Positions 26,656-34,245 of a stretch of DNA of 64,000 nt are shown here, piece after piece. The notes beneath the pieces were generated by a model. The model did not search any database. It saw only the letters and a list, made by a program, of their open reading frames with translations, and was not told the DNA's origin. The DNA lies in assembly GCA_019414245.1 (NCBI GenBank), contig DXMK01000015.1, forward strand, positions 62,001-126,000. Direction: 5' to 3'. The first letter of the stretch is position 1. Each line of letters begins with the position of its first letter. Both the position numbers and the translations under genes were made by a program. The stretch is from Collinsella sp. Lineage in GTDB: Bacteria > Actinomycetota > Coriobacteriia > Coriobacteriales > Coriobacteriaceae.

Positions 26656-27177
26656 CTACTTGTCCATATCGATCAAGCCGTCCATAACGTGGACGGAAAT
26701 TGTTCCTGTGTCGGGAAGATCGAGCACAACCTGCTCGATCACGGGAATCAGCACCTCGCCGTACCGATCACCCTCGACAACCCAAACATCGTTGGCGGGC
26801 GTCGACATGATCTCGACAATCGTACCGAGCGAACCAAAGCGCTCATCGACCACCTCGCGACCCATAAGGTCGGTATAGGCGGCGTCGAGCGAATCGAGCT
26901 CGAAGTCGTCACGATTTGCTAGCACGTAGCATCCGGTGATGCCCTCGGCGGCCGTCAAATCGTCAATGCCCTCAAACGAGACCAGATCGCCATCGCCCGT
27001 ATCGGTGACGGATACGACCGTGCAAAAACGGTCGCGCTTGAGCGCCGGCGGCGTCAAGGCGACGCGCATACCCGGCTTCAATACAGAAGGAAGCCCCCGC
27101 AGCGGCTGCGCGAGGACCTCCCCCTTCCTTCCGTGCGGCTTGACCACACGGGCGATGTTTTTGTACTGGGACCTCAA
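26656..27177 (-). CDS. rimM: 16S rRNA processing protein RimM
   Basis: Assists maturation of the 30S head and binds S19. The N-terminal signature IARVVKPHGRKGEVLAQPL and the C-terminal PRC-barrel segment (VWVVEGDRYGEVLIPVIEQVV) are clear. The start is TTG at 27177, close to the khpA stop; the ribosome-binding site is weak, but homology begins almost at once, so little can be missing. Confidence 0.92.
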   Translation of the reverse strand: MRSQYKNIARVVKPHGRKGEVLAQPLRGLPSVLKPGMRVALTPPALKRDRFCTVVSVTDTGDGDLVSFEGIDDLTAAEGITGCYVLANRDDFELDSLDAAYTDLMGREVVDERFGSLGTIVEIMSTPANDVWVVEGDRYGEVLIPVIEQVVLDLPDTGTISVHVMDGLIDMDK

Positions 27178-27181
27178 GGTC

Positions 27182-27466
27182 CTAGCCCAGAACCTCTACC
27201 TCGACAGCAGTGTCGAGGCGAGCGGCCAGTGCACGGGCGAGCGTGCGAATGGCCTTGATGGTACGGCCACGACGGCCGATGACCTTAGCGACGTCATCCT
27301 CGGCAACCGAAACCACAATCGTGGAGGCGTCGTCACCATCGATGACCTCAAGGCTCACGGAATCCGGGTCGTCGACGATCTGAACAACGAGATATTCGAC
27401 GAGATCGGCGATGCGATCTGAGAGCATTGCCTCACCCTCGAGCTGTGCAGCGTCAACCTCAGGCAC
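27182..27466 (-). CDS. khpA: KH-domain RNA-binding protein KhpA
   Basis: A small single-KH protein that in streptococci partners KhpB/Jag and influences cell elongation. The KH GxxG loop is IGRRGRTI. GTG 27466 has GAGGAG 6 nt upstream, built from the rpsP stop region, giving 94 residues; an internal ATG at 27427 gives the more usual 81 residues and also has a GAGG upstream, so the first 13 residues are uncertain. Position between rpsP and rimM is the conserved one. Confidence 0.92.
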   Translation of the reverse strand: MPEVDAAQLEGEAMLSDRIADLVEYLVVQIVDDPDSVSLEVIDGDDASTIVVSVAEDDVAKVIGRRGRTIKAIRTLARALAARLDTAVEVEVLG

Positions 27467-27469
27467 GAT

Positions 27470-27811
27470 TTACTCCTCGGCGCCCTCAGCGGCCTCAGCG
27501 GCAGCCTTAGCGGCCTCGGCCTCTTTGGCGAGCTGCTTCTTGGACTTCTTGACGACGGTCTCGGTCTTCTCGCCCTCGTTGGCGGCCTTGACCAGAGCAG
27601 CGACAGCGTCGGTGAGCTGAGCGCCCTTGGACTGCCAGTCAGCGATCTTCTCGAGATCGAGGTTGATGGTCTTGGGGGCGGTCATCGGGTTGTAGCGGCC
27701 AACCTCCTCGATGATACGACCGTCACGCGGGGCGCGGGAATCGGCGACGACGACACGGTAGTACGGACGCTTCTTAGCGCCGTGACGAGCAAGGCGAATC
27801 TTGACTGCCAA
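27470..27811 (-). CDS. rpsP: 30S ribosomal protein S16
   Basis: S16 core is clear: VKIRLARHGAKKRPYYRVVVADSR, then RIIEEVGRYNP. A Lys/Ala/Glu-rich C-terminal tail extends it to 113 residues. The start is TTG 27811, preceded by GGAGGAG at 6 nt; the longer open frame has no family similarity. First gene of rpsP-khpA-rimM-trmD-lepB. Confidence 0.96.
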   Translation of the reverse strand: MAVKIRLARHGAKKRPYYRVVVADSRAPRDGRIIEEVGRYNPMTAPKTINLDLEKIADWQSKGAQLTDAVAALVKAANEGEKTETVVKKSKKQLAKEAEAAKAAAEAAEGAEE

Positions 27812-27867
27812 AGGAAACTCCTCCAACCAAGCAGCTTTAGGCTGCAACTACAAACAAACAGTTGAAC

Positions 27868-27896
27868 ATAATACGCCATCGACGCGGGCAGGTGAA
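27868..27896 (-). promoter_or_regulatory. rpsP promoter (TTCACC - 17 nt - TATTAT)
   Basis: TTCACC (27896-27891) and TATTAT (27873-27868) lie 17 nt apart on the minus strand, about 57 nt before the rpsP TTG. Confidence 0.6.
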
Positions 27897-28000
27897 GTCC
27901 GTGAGACCAACTTCTTCGGTGTAGTCGAAGGCAAATCCATATCTTAGACAAGAATTCGCGATTTGCAAGCACATCCACGCACCCCACATGAGCTGCGCGG

Positions 28001-28006
28001 TATACT
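28001..28006 (+). promoter_or_regulatory. dinB -10 element (TATACT), suggesting a leaderless mRNA
   Basis: TATACT ends 6 nt before the dinB ATG at 28013, so transcription would begin at or next to the start codon. No Shine-Dalgarno sequence or good -35 is visible. Confidence 0.45.
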
Positions 28007-28012
28007 CATGCC

Positions 28013-29266
28013 ATGAAAAGACGCGAACATACATACGGTTATGAGGATGCTGCGGGCGTCACGCCGCCGCCCTGGACGGGACCGGCAGTGGGCCTCATGG
28101 ATCTCGATGCGTTTTTTGCGAGCGTGGAGATGCTCGACCATCCCGAGTGGTGCGGCAAGCCGCTCATCGTGGGTGGCGATGCCGATTCCCGCGGCGTCGT
28201 GTCCACCTGCTCCTACGAGGCGCGCCGCTTTGGCGTGCATTCCGCCATGCCCTCGGCCGAGGCACGGCGCCTCTGTCCGCAGGCCATTTGGACGCATGGG
28301 CATTTCAATCGCTACCACGAGGTTAGCGCACAGGTCATGGCGATTCTCGCCGACGAGACCCCGCGCGTTGAGCGCGTATCAATTGACGAGGCCTTTATCG
28401 ATATCACACCGGGCCGCTTTGCGCCCGAAGATCCGCTGCTGGTTGCGCGGCGGATAAGCGACCGCGTGGCAGCGCTGGGAGTGACCTGCTCCATTGGCGT
28501 AGGCTGCAACAAGACGGTCGCAAAGATCGCAAGCGAGAGGGACAAACCGTTTGGGCTGACCATCGTGCGCCCTGGAACCGAGCAGCGCTTTTTGGCCGCG
28601 CTGCCGGTATCTGCCATGAGTGGCATCGGGCGCTCGGCCGAGGAGCGACTGCGCCGCATGCGCATCTATACACTCGGCGAGCTGTCACGCGCGCCCGAAT
28701 CAACCCTAGCCTCTATTTTTGGCATCAACGGCGAACGCATGCGCCAACGTGCGCTGGGGCTCGAAATCTCCGAAGTCACGAGTCTAGATGAAGAGCGCGA
28801 GGTCAAGTCGGTCAGCAATGAACGCACCTTTGCGAAAGATTTGACTGAGCGTCAGGACATCGAAGCGGCGATTGCGCTGTTGGGAGAGTCAGTGGGACGC
28901 CGCCTGCGCCGCCAGGGACTAACGGGCGCCACGGTGACGCTCAAACTCAAGTATTCGTATGGAAGCGGTCGCTCGGCACAGCGCCGGCTGCCTCATCCGA
29001 CCGACGATGAGAACATCTTTGTGGCAGTGGCTCTCGAACTTCTCGACAACATCTGGCAGGAAGGGATGCATGTGCGCCTGGCGGGCGTCGGCATGAGCGA
29101 CTTCGACCATCAGGGCGGTATCCAGACCGACCTGTTCTGCGAAATCGACGACCGCGGAGCCCAATCCAGCGACCGTCGCGACCTCTCGGTCGCCATCGAC
29201 GCCGTCCGAGACAAGTTCGGCGACACCGCTCTCTCCTTCGGCCGCCAATCCCGCTTCAACGATTAG
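28013..29266 (+). CDS. dinB: DNA polymerase IV (Y-family translesion polymerase)
   Basis: A low-fidelity translesion polymerase. Catalytic carboxylates are in LMDLDAFFASVE (about residues 28-38) and RVSIDEAFIDI (about 121-131); VGCNKTVAKIASERDKPFG and SGIGRSAEERL (thumb helix-hairpin-helix) follow, then the little-finger domain. A short N-terminal extension (about 25 residues) precedes the palm. The 417-residue length is usual. It is the only plus-strand gene in the first half of the window apart from the left edge. No clear LexA box was recognised. Confidence 0.95.
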   Translation: MKRREHTYGYEDAAGVTPPPWTGPAVGLMDLDAFFASVEMLDHPEWCGKPLIVGGDADSRGVVSTCSYEARRFGVHSAMPSAEARRLCPQAIWTHGHFNRYHEVSAQVMAILADETPRVERVSIDEAFIDITPGRFAPEDPLLVARRISDRVAALGVTCSIGVGCNKTVAKIASERDKPFGLTIVRPGTEQRFLAALPVSAMSGIGRSAEERLRRMRIYTLGELSRAPESTLASIFGINGERMRQRALGLEISEVTSLDEEREVKSVSNERTFAKDLTERQDIEAAIALLGESVGRRLRRQGLTGATVTLKLKYSYGSGRSAQRRLPHPTDDENIFVAVALELLDNIWQEGMHVRLAGVGMSDFDHQGGIQTDLFCEIDDRGAQSSDRRDLSVAIDAVRDKFGDTALSFGRQSRFND

Positions 29267-29276
29267 TCCCTATGGC

Positions 29277-29317
29277 AAAAAGAAAACCGGGCAGCTGCAA
29301 GTAGTGCAACTGCCCGG
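29277..29317 (-). terminator. Intrinsic terminator after obgE-nadD-yqeK-rsfS
   Basis: A 13-bp stem (29305-29317 with 29287-29299) is followed on the minus strand by TTTTCTTTTT. It sits between converging rsfS and dinB and may also slow plus-strand transcription from dinB. Confidence 0.85.
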
Positions 29318-29362
29318 CATACGGCAGAGGGTAGCTAAAAAAGCCCCGTCCCAAATGAGCTA

Positions 29363-29818
29363 CTAGAGGAGGTCGAGGGGAAGCTGGGGGGCGTCGCCCC
29401 AGAGCTTTTCGAGGCGGTAGAACTCGCGCGCCTCGGGAGTGAAGACGTGGACGACAACCGAACCGTAGTCCATGAGCATCCAGGTCTTCTGCTCGCGGCC
29501 CTCGATGGAAAACGGATGCTCGCCGCAAGCCTCGGCGACCTTCTCCTCGATCTCGTCGACGATCGAATCGACCTGGCGGTTGTTGGTACCGGTGGCGAGC
29601 ACAAAGTAGTCGCACACATCGGAAAGCTCGGTCAGGTCGAGCACCTGAACGTCCTCGCCCTTCTTGTCGTAGGCGGCCTGCGCGGCGGCGCGGGCGACAT
29701 CCTCGGCGGCGACACCGCTCGCGGACAGCGAGGCGGCAGTGCGGTCGGACGTGGCGGCGAAGCTCTTGTGCTCCACACCTTCAAGAATCTGCTCGTCGGT
29801 CATGGTCTCGTCGGCCAT
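29363..29818 (-). CDS. rsfS: Ribosomal silencing factor RsfS (Iojap family)
   Basis: Binds L14 and blocks subunit joining during starvation. The Iojap core spans about residues 45-150: VQVLDLTELSDVCDYFVLATG, then WMLMDYGSVVVHVF and REFYRLEKLWGDAP. About 40 extra N-terminal residues are Ala/Ser-rich and non-conserved. AAAGAGG precedes the ATG. It is last in the obgE-nadD-yqeK-rsfS run. Confidence 0.94.
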   Translation of the reverse strand: MADETMTDEQILEGVEHKSFAATSDRTAASLSASGVAAEDVARAAAQAAYDKKGEDVQVLDLTELSDVCDYFVLATGTNNRQVDSIVDEIEEKVAEACGEHPFSIEGREQKTWMLMDYGSVVVHVFTPEAREFYRLEKLWGDAPQLPLDLL

Positions 29819-29845
29819 GGAATACCTCTTTCTAGTCAGCCCGAG

Positions 29846-30454
29846 CTAGCGCAGCTGGGCGTAATGGTTGTAAATCGAAATAGCCGTGGGATAAAGATAG
29901 CGCCCGGACTGGATCACATAGACCAGACCCTGCGCAAAACAGGAGAAGAACAACTCGTCGAGTGAGGACTTCCCCACCATCTTGCGCAGCGCATGGGCAT
30001 AATCGCCGTGGCGGTTGGGTTCGATGGCATCGGCCACAAAGACCACCATATCGAGCGGCGTCATGTCGCAGTCACCCACGGTGTGACGGTCGACAGCCTG
30101 GAAAACGGCCGGCGACAGTTCGGGAAAAAGCTGCGGAAGTTCATAGGCGGCAACAGGGCCATGCAAAAGCGGCGTCGCGGCAGACGGAGAGCCGGCAATC
30201 TTAATGCCGTAATGCAGAGCGCGCGTGACCAGCTCGTCGTCGGAGAGCACTTTGTCCCAGTCATGGATCAGGCCGGCGGCAGCGGCATCAAAGCGGTCAA
30301 CGCCGTAGACCTCGGCCAGATGAAGTGCGGTCTCGGCAACACCCAGCGAATGCACATAGCGCTTGCGCTTATCCTTCATGCGAACATCGAGCAGCTCTTG
30401 AATGCGCTTGAGCAGCGCGCGCTCATCGCCCTCAAACTGATCCTCTACCGACAA
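29846..30454 (-). CDS. yqeK: YqeK-family HD-domain hydrolase (probable diadenosine tetraphosphatase)
   Basis: Members of this family hydrolyse Ap4A symmetrically to two ADP. The metal-binding HD set is visible: RYVHSLGVAETA, AGLIHDWDK, LLHGPVAAYEL, and AVDRHTVGD followed by FVADAIEPNR. The start is TTG 30454 with GGGGG just upstream, giving 202 residues. It lies between nadD and rsfS, the conserved location. Confidence 0.9.
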   Translation of the reverse strand: MSVEDQFEGDERALLKRIQELLDVRMKDKRKRYVHSLGVAETALHLAEVYGVDRFDAAAAGLIHDWDKVLSDDELVTRALHYGIKIAGSPSAATPLLHGPVAAYELPQLFPELSPAVFQAVDRHTVGDCDMTPLDMVVFVADAIEPNRHGDYAHALRKMVGKSSLDELFFSCFAQGLVYVIQSGRYLYPTAISIYNHYAQLR

Positions 30455-30466
30455 CGTAGACCCCCA

Positions 30467-31144
30467 TCACTCAAAATCTTCTTGGCCCAAATCGGCATAT
30501 AGCCTGCGTTTGCGAATGTAGCCGAGCACGGACTCGCTCGTAAGATAGCGCACGCTCATACCGCGGGCAACACGCTTGCGAATGTTCGTCGAGCTGATCG
30601 CCAGCGCCGGAATCTGAATATAGCGCACGTCGAACGGCAGCCCCGACTCTTTGATTCGGGCACGCGCCGTATCGATATCAAAGCCCGGTCGCGTCGCCGC
30701 AATAAAGGTAGCAAGCTCAGCGATTCGTTCGGCATCATGCCAAGTCACAATATCGATAATCGCGTCGGCGCCCGTAATAAAGTAGAGCTTTACCTGCGAC
30801 GGGTAAAAGTCGCGAAGGGCATGAAGCGTATCGGCAGTATAGGTTACACCCGGACGGTCGATCTCGAACCGGCTCGCCAAAAAGGCCGGGTTCGCGGCGG
30901 TGGCGAGGACCGTCATGGCATAACGGTCCTCGGCAGGCGTCACCGGCTTGTCAAGCTTAAAGGCAGGAGAGCCCGCCGGCATAAAGAGCACAGCGTCCAA
31001 GTCGAGCGACTCGCGCGCCTGCTCGGCGGTCACCAGGTGCCCGTAATGGATGGGATCAAAGGTGCCACCCATAATGCCGAGCCTAAACTCCTGCCCGTCC
31101 TCTAGAGGAAGCTCGGGCAGACCGATTCCACCGCGCAGCGACAT
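30467..31144 (-). CDS. nadD: Nicotinate-nucleotide adenylyltransferase
   Basis: Makes deamido-NAD from nicotinate mononucleotide and ATP. The nucleotidyltransferase motif GIMGGTFDPIHYGHL starts near residue 24, and the C-terminal ISSTNIRKRVARG is the second ATP-binding motif. About 20 residues precede the core. The ATG lies 3 nt after the obgE stop, with GGAGG inside obgE. Confidence 0.95.
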   Translation of the reverse strand: MSLRGGIGLPELPLEDGQEFRLGIMGGTFDPIHYGHLVTAEQARESLDLDAVLFMPAGSPAFKLDKPVTPAEDRYAMTVLATAANPAFLASRFEIDRPGVTYTADTLHALRDFYPSQVKLYFITGADAIIDIVTWHDAERIAELATFIAATRPGFDIDTARARIKESGLPFDVRYIQIPALAISSTNIRKRVARGMSVRYLTSESVLGYIRKRRLYADLGQEDFE

Positions 31145-31147
31145 GGC

Positions 31148-32614
31148 TTACTCGCCCTCCGAGGTCTCGGCATCGCCCGCGGCATCCGCCGCATCGACAA
31201 CCTCGACGCCCTCATCCGCAGCATCGGCCACGTCAATGGCTTCAACGGCAACGTCGTCGCCAGCATCCTCGAGCTCCTCGTACTCCGAGAAGTCCTCGGC
31301 GCCCTCAAAGTCAAAGGCGCGCTGGCAAATGCGGACCTCGTCGCCCGCACGGCAACCGGCCTTCTCGAGCGCGTCGTCAACACCCATACGCGCAAACTTA
31401 TGCTGCAGGTAAATGACGGCTTCCTCGTTTTCCCAGTCGGTCTGGATGACCATGCGCTCGATGGCACGACCGACCACGCGGAAGGCACCGGGCTCTTCCT
31501 GAACAATGCGGAAACGCTTCTCACGCTGCAGGCGACGGCGCTCCCACTCATCGTCGCGCAGAACGACCGGCTCATCCGAGACAGCCAACTCGGCGCGCAG
31601 CTTAGCCACCTGCTCGCCCACGGCAAGCATCAGCGTGTTGAGGCCGGCGCCCGTCACGGCAGACACGGCAAAGAACATATGTCCATCGTCGAGCGCTGCG
31701 CGCTTGAGGTCGGCAATCTTGTCGGCCGTGCCCGGCGCATCGCACTTGTTGGCAACGACGATCTGCGGACGCTCCGAAAGCTCGGCGCCATACTGCTCGA
31801 GCTCGCGGTTGATGATGTGGTAATCCTCGACCGGATCGCGATCCTCAAAACCACCCGTCATGTCGACGACGTGCATGATCAGGGCCGTACGCTCAATGTG
31901 GCGCAGGAACTGATGGCCCAGGCCACGCCCCTCGCTCGCGCCTTCGATAAGACCGGGGACGTCGGCAACGACGTAAGAATATTCACCGGCACGCACCATG
32001 CCGAGGTTCGGCACGAGCGTGGTAAACGGGTAGTCAGCAATCTTGGGACGGGCGGCACTCATGCGCGCGATGAGCGATGACTTACCCACGGAGGGAAAGC
32101 CCACGAGCGCGGCATCGGCCATAAGCTTCATCTCGAGCTCGATCCAGTGCTCCTCGGCCGGTTCGCCCAACTGGGCAAAGGCCGGAGCGCGACGCACCGA
32201 CGTCACAAAGTGCGTGTTGCCCAGACCGCCGGCACCGCCGGGCGCCACGACGACGCGCTCGCCGTCGTGCACCAGGTCGGCAATCTCAAACATCGGGGTC
32301 TGCGTCTCGGGATCGAGCTCGCGCACCACGGTACCCATAGGGACCTTGAGAATCAGGTCCTCGCCGCTCTTGCCGTTACGACGGGCACCCTGCCCGTGCG
32401 TGCCGCGCTCGGCGCGAAAGTGATGCTTAAAGCGGTAATCGATCAGCGAAGACAGCTGAGCATCGGCCTGGATGACGACATTGCCGCCACGACCGCCGTC
32501 GCCGCCATCGGGGCCGCCCTTGGGGACAAATGCCTCGCGCCTAAACGACATGCATCCGGCTCCGCCGTCGCCGCCGCACACGTTAATGCGGCTGATATCG
32601 GTGAACTGTGACAA
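31148..32614 (-). CDS. obgE: GTPase ObgE/CgtA
   Basis: A ribosome-assembly and stress GTPase. The glycine-rich Obg fold occupies about 1-158 (GGDGGAGCMSFRREAFVPKGGP). The G domain has G1 GFPSVGKSSLIARM, G3 DVPGLIEGAS and G4 NKCD. A C-terminal OCT domain lies near 345-430. About 55 residues beyond it form a strongly acidic tail rich in Asp, Glu and Ala. The start is TTG 32614 with GGAGG 8 nt upstream. A terminator separates it from rpmA, so it depends on readthrough or an unrecognised promoter. Confidence 0.96.
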   Translation of the reverse strand: MSQFTDISRINVCGGDGGAGCMSFRREAFVPKGGPDGGDGGRGGNVVIQADAQLSSLIDYRFKHHFRAERGTHGQGARRNGKSGEDLILKVPMGTVVRELDPETQTPMFEIADLVHDGERVVVAPGGAGGLGNTHFVTSVRRAPAFAQLGEPAEEHWIELEMKLMADAALVGFPSVGKSSLIARMSAARPKIADYPFTTLVPNLGMVRAGEYSYVVADVPGLIEGASEGRGLGHQFLRHIERTALIMHVVDMTGGFEDRDPVEDYHIINRELEQYGAELSERPQIVVANKCDAPGTADKIADLKRAALDDGHMFFAVSAVTGAGLNTLMLAVGEQVAKLRAELAVSDEPVVLRDDEWERRRLQREKRFRIVQEEPGAFRVVGRAIERMVIQTDWENEEAVIYLQHKFARMGVDDALEKAGCRAGDEVRICQRAFDFEGAEDFSEYEELEDAGDDVAVEAIDVADAADEGVEVVDAADAAGDAETSEGE

Positions 32615-32630
32615 CAGAATCGCCTCCTAC

Positions 32631-32674
32631 AAAAAAGAGGGAGACCCTTGAATCCTAAAACTCAAGTGCCTCCC
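32631..32674 (-). terminator. Intrinsic terminator between rpmA and obgE
   Basis: On the minus strand two stacked 5-bp helices (GGGAG/CTCCC and CTTGA/TCAAG with an internal loop) are followed by a T-tract (32636-32631). It limits transcription from the rplU promoter into obgE. Confidence 0.75.
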
Positions 32675-32699
32675 ACATATGTGCTCTATGAAGGGTGAA

Positions 32700-32957
32700 T
32701 TACGCGTTCGCGAGCGGGCGTACGCTGACCCTGTGCTTGATACCCTTGTGGAACTCAACGGTACCGTCGACCAGCGCGAACAGCGTGTCGTCCTTACCAC
32801 GGCCAACGTTCTCACCCGGGTGGATGTGCGTGCCGTGCTGACGGACGAGAATCGTGCCCGTGGTTACCGTCTGGCCGGCATAGCGCTTCGTGCCAAGGCG
32901 CTGACCGCGGGAGTCACGGCCATTACGGGAGGAACCGAGTCCTTTTTTGTGTGCCAT
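32700..32957 (-). CDS. rpmA: 50S ribosomal protein L27
   Basis: L27 reaches toward the peptidyl-transferase centre. The N terminus MAHKKGLGSSRNGRDSRGQR lacks the cleavable extension seen in many Firmicutes. The core GTILVRQHGTHIHPGENVGRGKDDTLF is intact in two adjoining blocks; 85 residues is standard. It follows rplU by 33 nt. Confidence 0.97.
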   Translation of the reverse strand: MAHKKGLGSSRNGRDSRGQRLGTKRYAGQTVTTGTILVRQHGTHIHPGENVGRGKDDTLFALVDGTVEFHKGIKHRVSVRPLANA

Positions 32958-32990
32958 TGTGTATACCTACTCTTTCGTTACGAGTGTAAT

Positions 32991-33365
32991 CTACTCGGCG
33001 ACGGGAGCCTCGGCAACAGCCTCAGCCTCTGCCTTGACAGCCTTCTTGGCGCGGGAGGTAGCCTGAACCTTCACGATCTTCAGCTTGGTGAGCTGCTGAC
33101 GGTGACCCTTCAGACGACGATAGCGCTTGCGCTTGTGGAACTTGAAGACCAGCTGCTTCTCGCCCTTGAACTGCTCAACGATCTGAGCGGTAACCTTGGC
33201 CTTGGCCAGCTTGTCGGGATCGGTGACGATCTTCTTACCATCGTTGAGGAAGATGACCGGCAGGGTGACCTTGTCGCCCTCATTGCCCTCGATCTTCTCG
33301 ACGGTGATGACATCGTCGGTGGCGACCTTGTACTGCTTGCCGCCCGTGTTAACGATTGCGTACAT
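32991..33365 (-). CDS. rplU: 50S ribosomal protein L21
   Basis: L21 begins MYAIVNTGGKQYKVATDD and carries the KFHKRKRYRRLKGHRQQLT signature near residues 74-93, followed by an Ala/Glu-rich tail. ATG 33365 is chosen because the family starts there and AAGGG lies about 10 nt upstream; ATG 33386 would add seven unconserved residues. First gene of the rplU-rpmA transcript. Confidence 0.96.
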   Translation of the reverse strand: MYAIVNTGGKQYKVATDDVITVEKIEGNEGDKVTLPVIFLNDGKKIVTDPDKLAKAKVTAQIVEQFKGEKQLVFKFHKRKRYRRLKGHRQQLTKLKIVKVQATSRAKKAVKAEAEAVAEAPVAE

Positions 33366-33407
33366 GTTTACTTGCCCTTCATGCATCAGTTAGTGCAACA
33401 GCCGAAT

Positions 33408-33436
33408 ATAGTAGCAGGCGAAAATACCCCCGTCAA
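33408..33436 (-). promoter_or_regulatory. rplU-rpmA promoter (TTGACG - 17 nt - TACTAT)
   Basis: TTGACG (33436-33431) and TACTAT (33413-33408) are 17 nt apart on the minus strand. This is one of the best sigma-70-type promoters in the window. It overlaps the stop codon of the preceding gene and predicts a leader of about 36 nt. Confidence 0.75.
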
Positions 33437-34245
33437 CGAGTATGTGGAGCAAATCCACAAGTTCGCACAGGTATGGGGCTGACGAGTCGGCCCTCGTCGT
33501 CCTCGCATGCTTGATTCTGACGCTCGACATCGTAGGAGCAGATGGTCACGAGGTCTTGCATACCGGTGGAAACAATAGGTGCATCCACGCCCGGGGTCAA
33601 GCCCTGCAACAAAACATCAGCAGCAGAAAGCAAAATCTCCGGACGCATGGACCCCTCGTTGTTGGCATGGGTGTCGAGCATGAGCACCAGATGGTCCGGA
33701 CGCTCCCCTGCCGTGAGCTCATAGCCCACCAGTGTATGGTCAAGGTCTAGGCGCTTGCTCTTCTTACCGCGTGCGTAGTCGATGCCATGGCCTGCACGCA
33801 ACGTGTCGATCGCGGCGCGCACCTCATCGGCGCTCACGGGTGCCTCGGGGTCCAGGTGCAGGTCGATGCGGTACGACAGGCGCGTGAGCTGAGCCGTGAG
33901 GGCCGGCGTGCGCACGTCGATGTAGGCGGCCTCGATGGGCGCCAAATCGGCCGGGGACGCCGCGACCAGGCGCTCAAAGGCCTCGTCGAGCGCGACGAAC
34001 TCGGTCATAAACAGGTCATACCACTCGCAGGTCGACGACGTGCCGACGGGCAGCGCCGAGGAGAAACCCACGCGCATGTGCGGAGAGAAGCCCTGCGTGA
34101 CGGCATAGGGCAGGCCAGCGCGGCGCACGATGCGCTCAATGGTATGGATCAGTTCCAGATGGCCCAGGTACTTGAGACGGTCGCGCTTGCCGTAGCGAAC
34201 GCGCAGCCTGAAGAGCGTGGGGTTGTCGGTCAAGCGCTCACTCAT
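33433..34245 (-). CDS. TIGR03936 family radical-SAM-associated protein (DUF2344)
   Basis: Recognised by the start FRLRVRYGKRDRLKYLGHLELIHTIER and the following LPYAVTQGFSPHMRVGFSSALPVG, typical of the DUF2344 partner of a radical-SAM protein. No radical-SAM Cys motif is present. Function is unknown; the split pair lies beside L21/L27 genes in many Gram-positives, near where RNase E/G genes occur, so an RNA-related role is only suggested. The ATG overlaps the partner's stop as ATGA, so the two are almost certainly co-translated. 270 residues. Confidence 0.88.
   Translation of the reverse strand: MSERLTDNPTLFRLRVRYGKRDRLKYLGHLELIHTIERIVRRAGLPYAVTQGFSPHMRVGFSSALPVGTSSTCEWYDLFMTEFVALDEAFERLVAASPADLAPIEAAYIDVRTPALTAQLTRLSYRIDLHLDPEAPVSADEVRAAIDTLRAGHGIDYARGKKSKRLDLDHTLVGYELTAGERPDHLVLMLDTHANNEGSMRPEILLSAADVLLQGLTPGVDAPIVSTGMQDLVTICSYDVERQNQACEDDEGRLVSPIPVRTCGFAPHTR

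Noticed and set aside
28013..28050. LexA/SOS box at the start of dinB
   Set aside because: GAAC and GGTT occur near 28025-28040, but the spacing and sequence do not fit the GAAC-N4-GTTC consensus.
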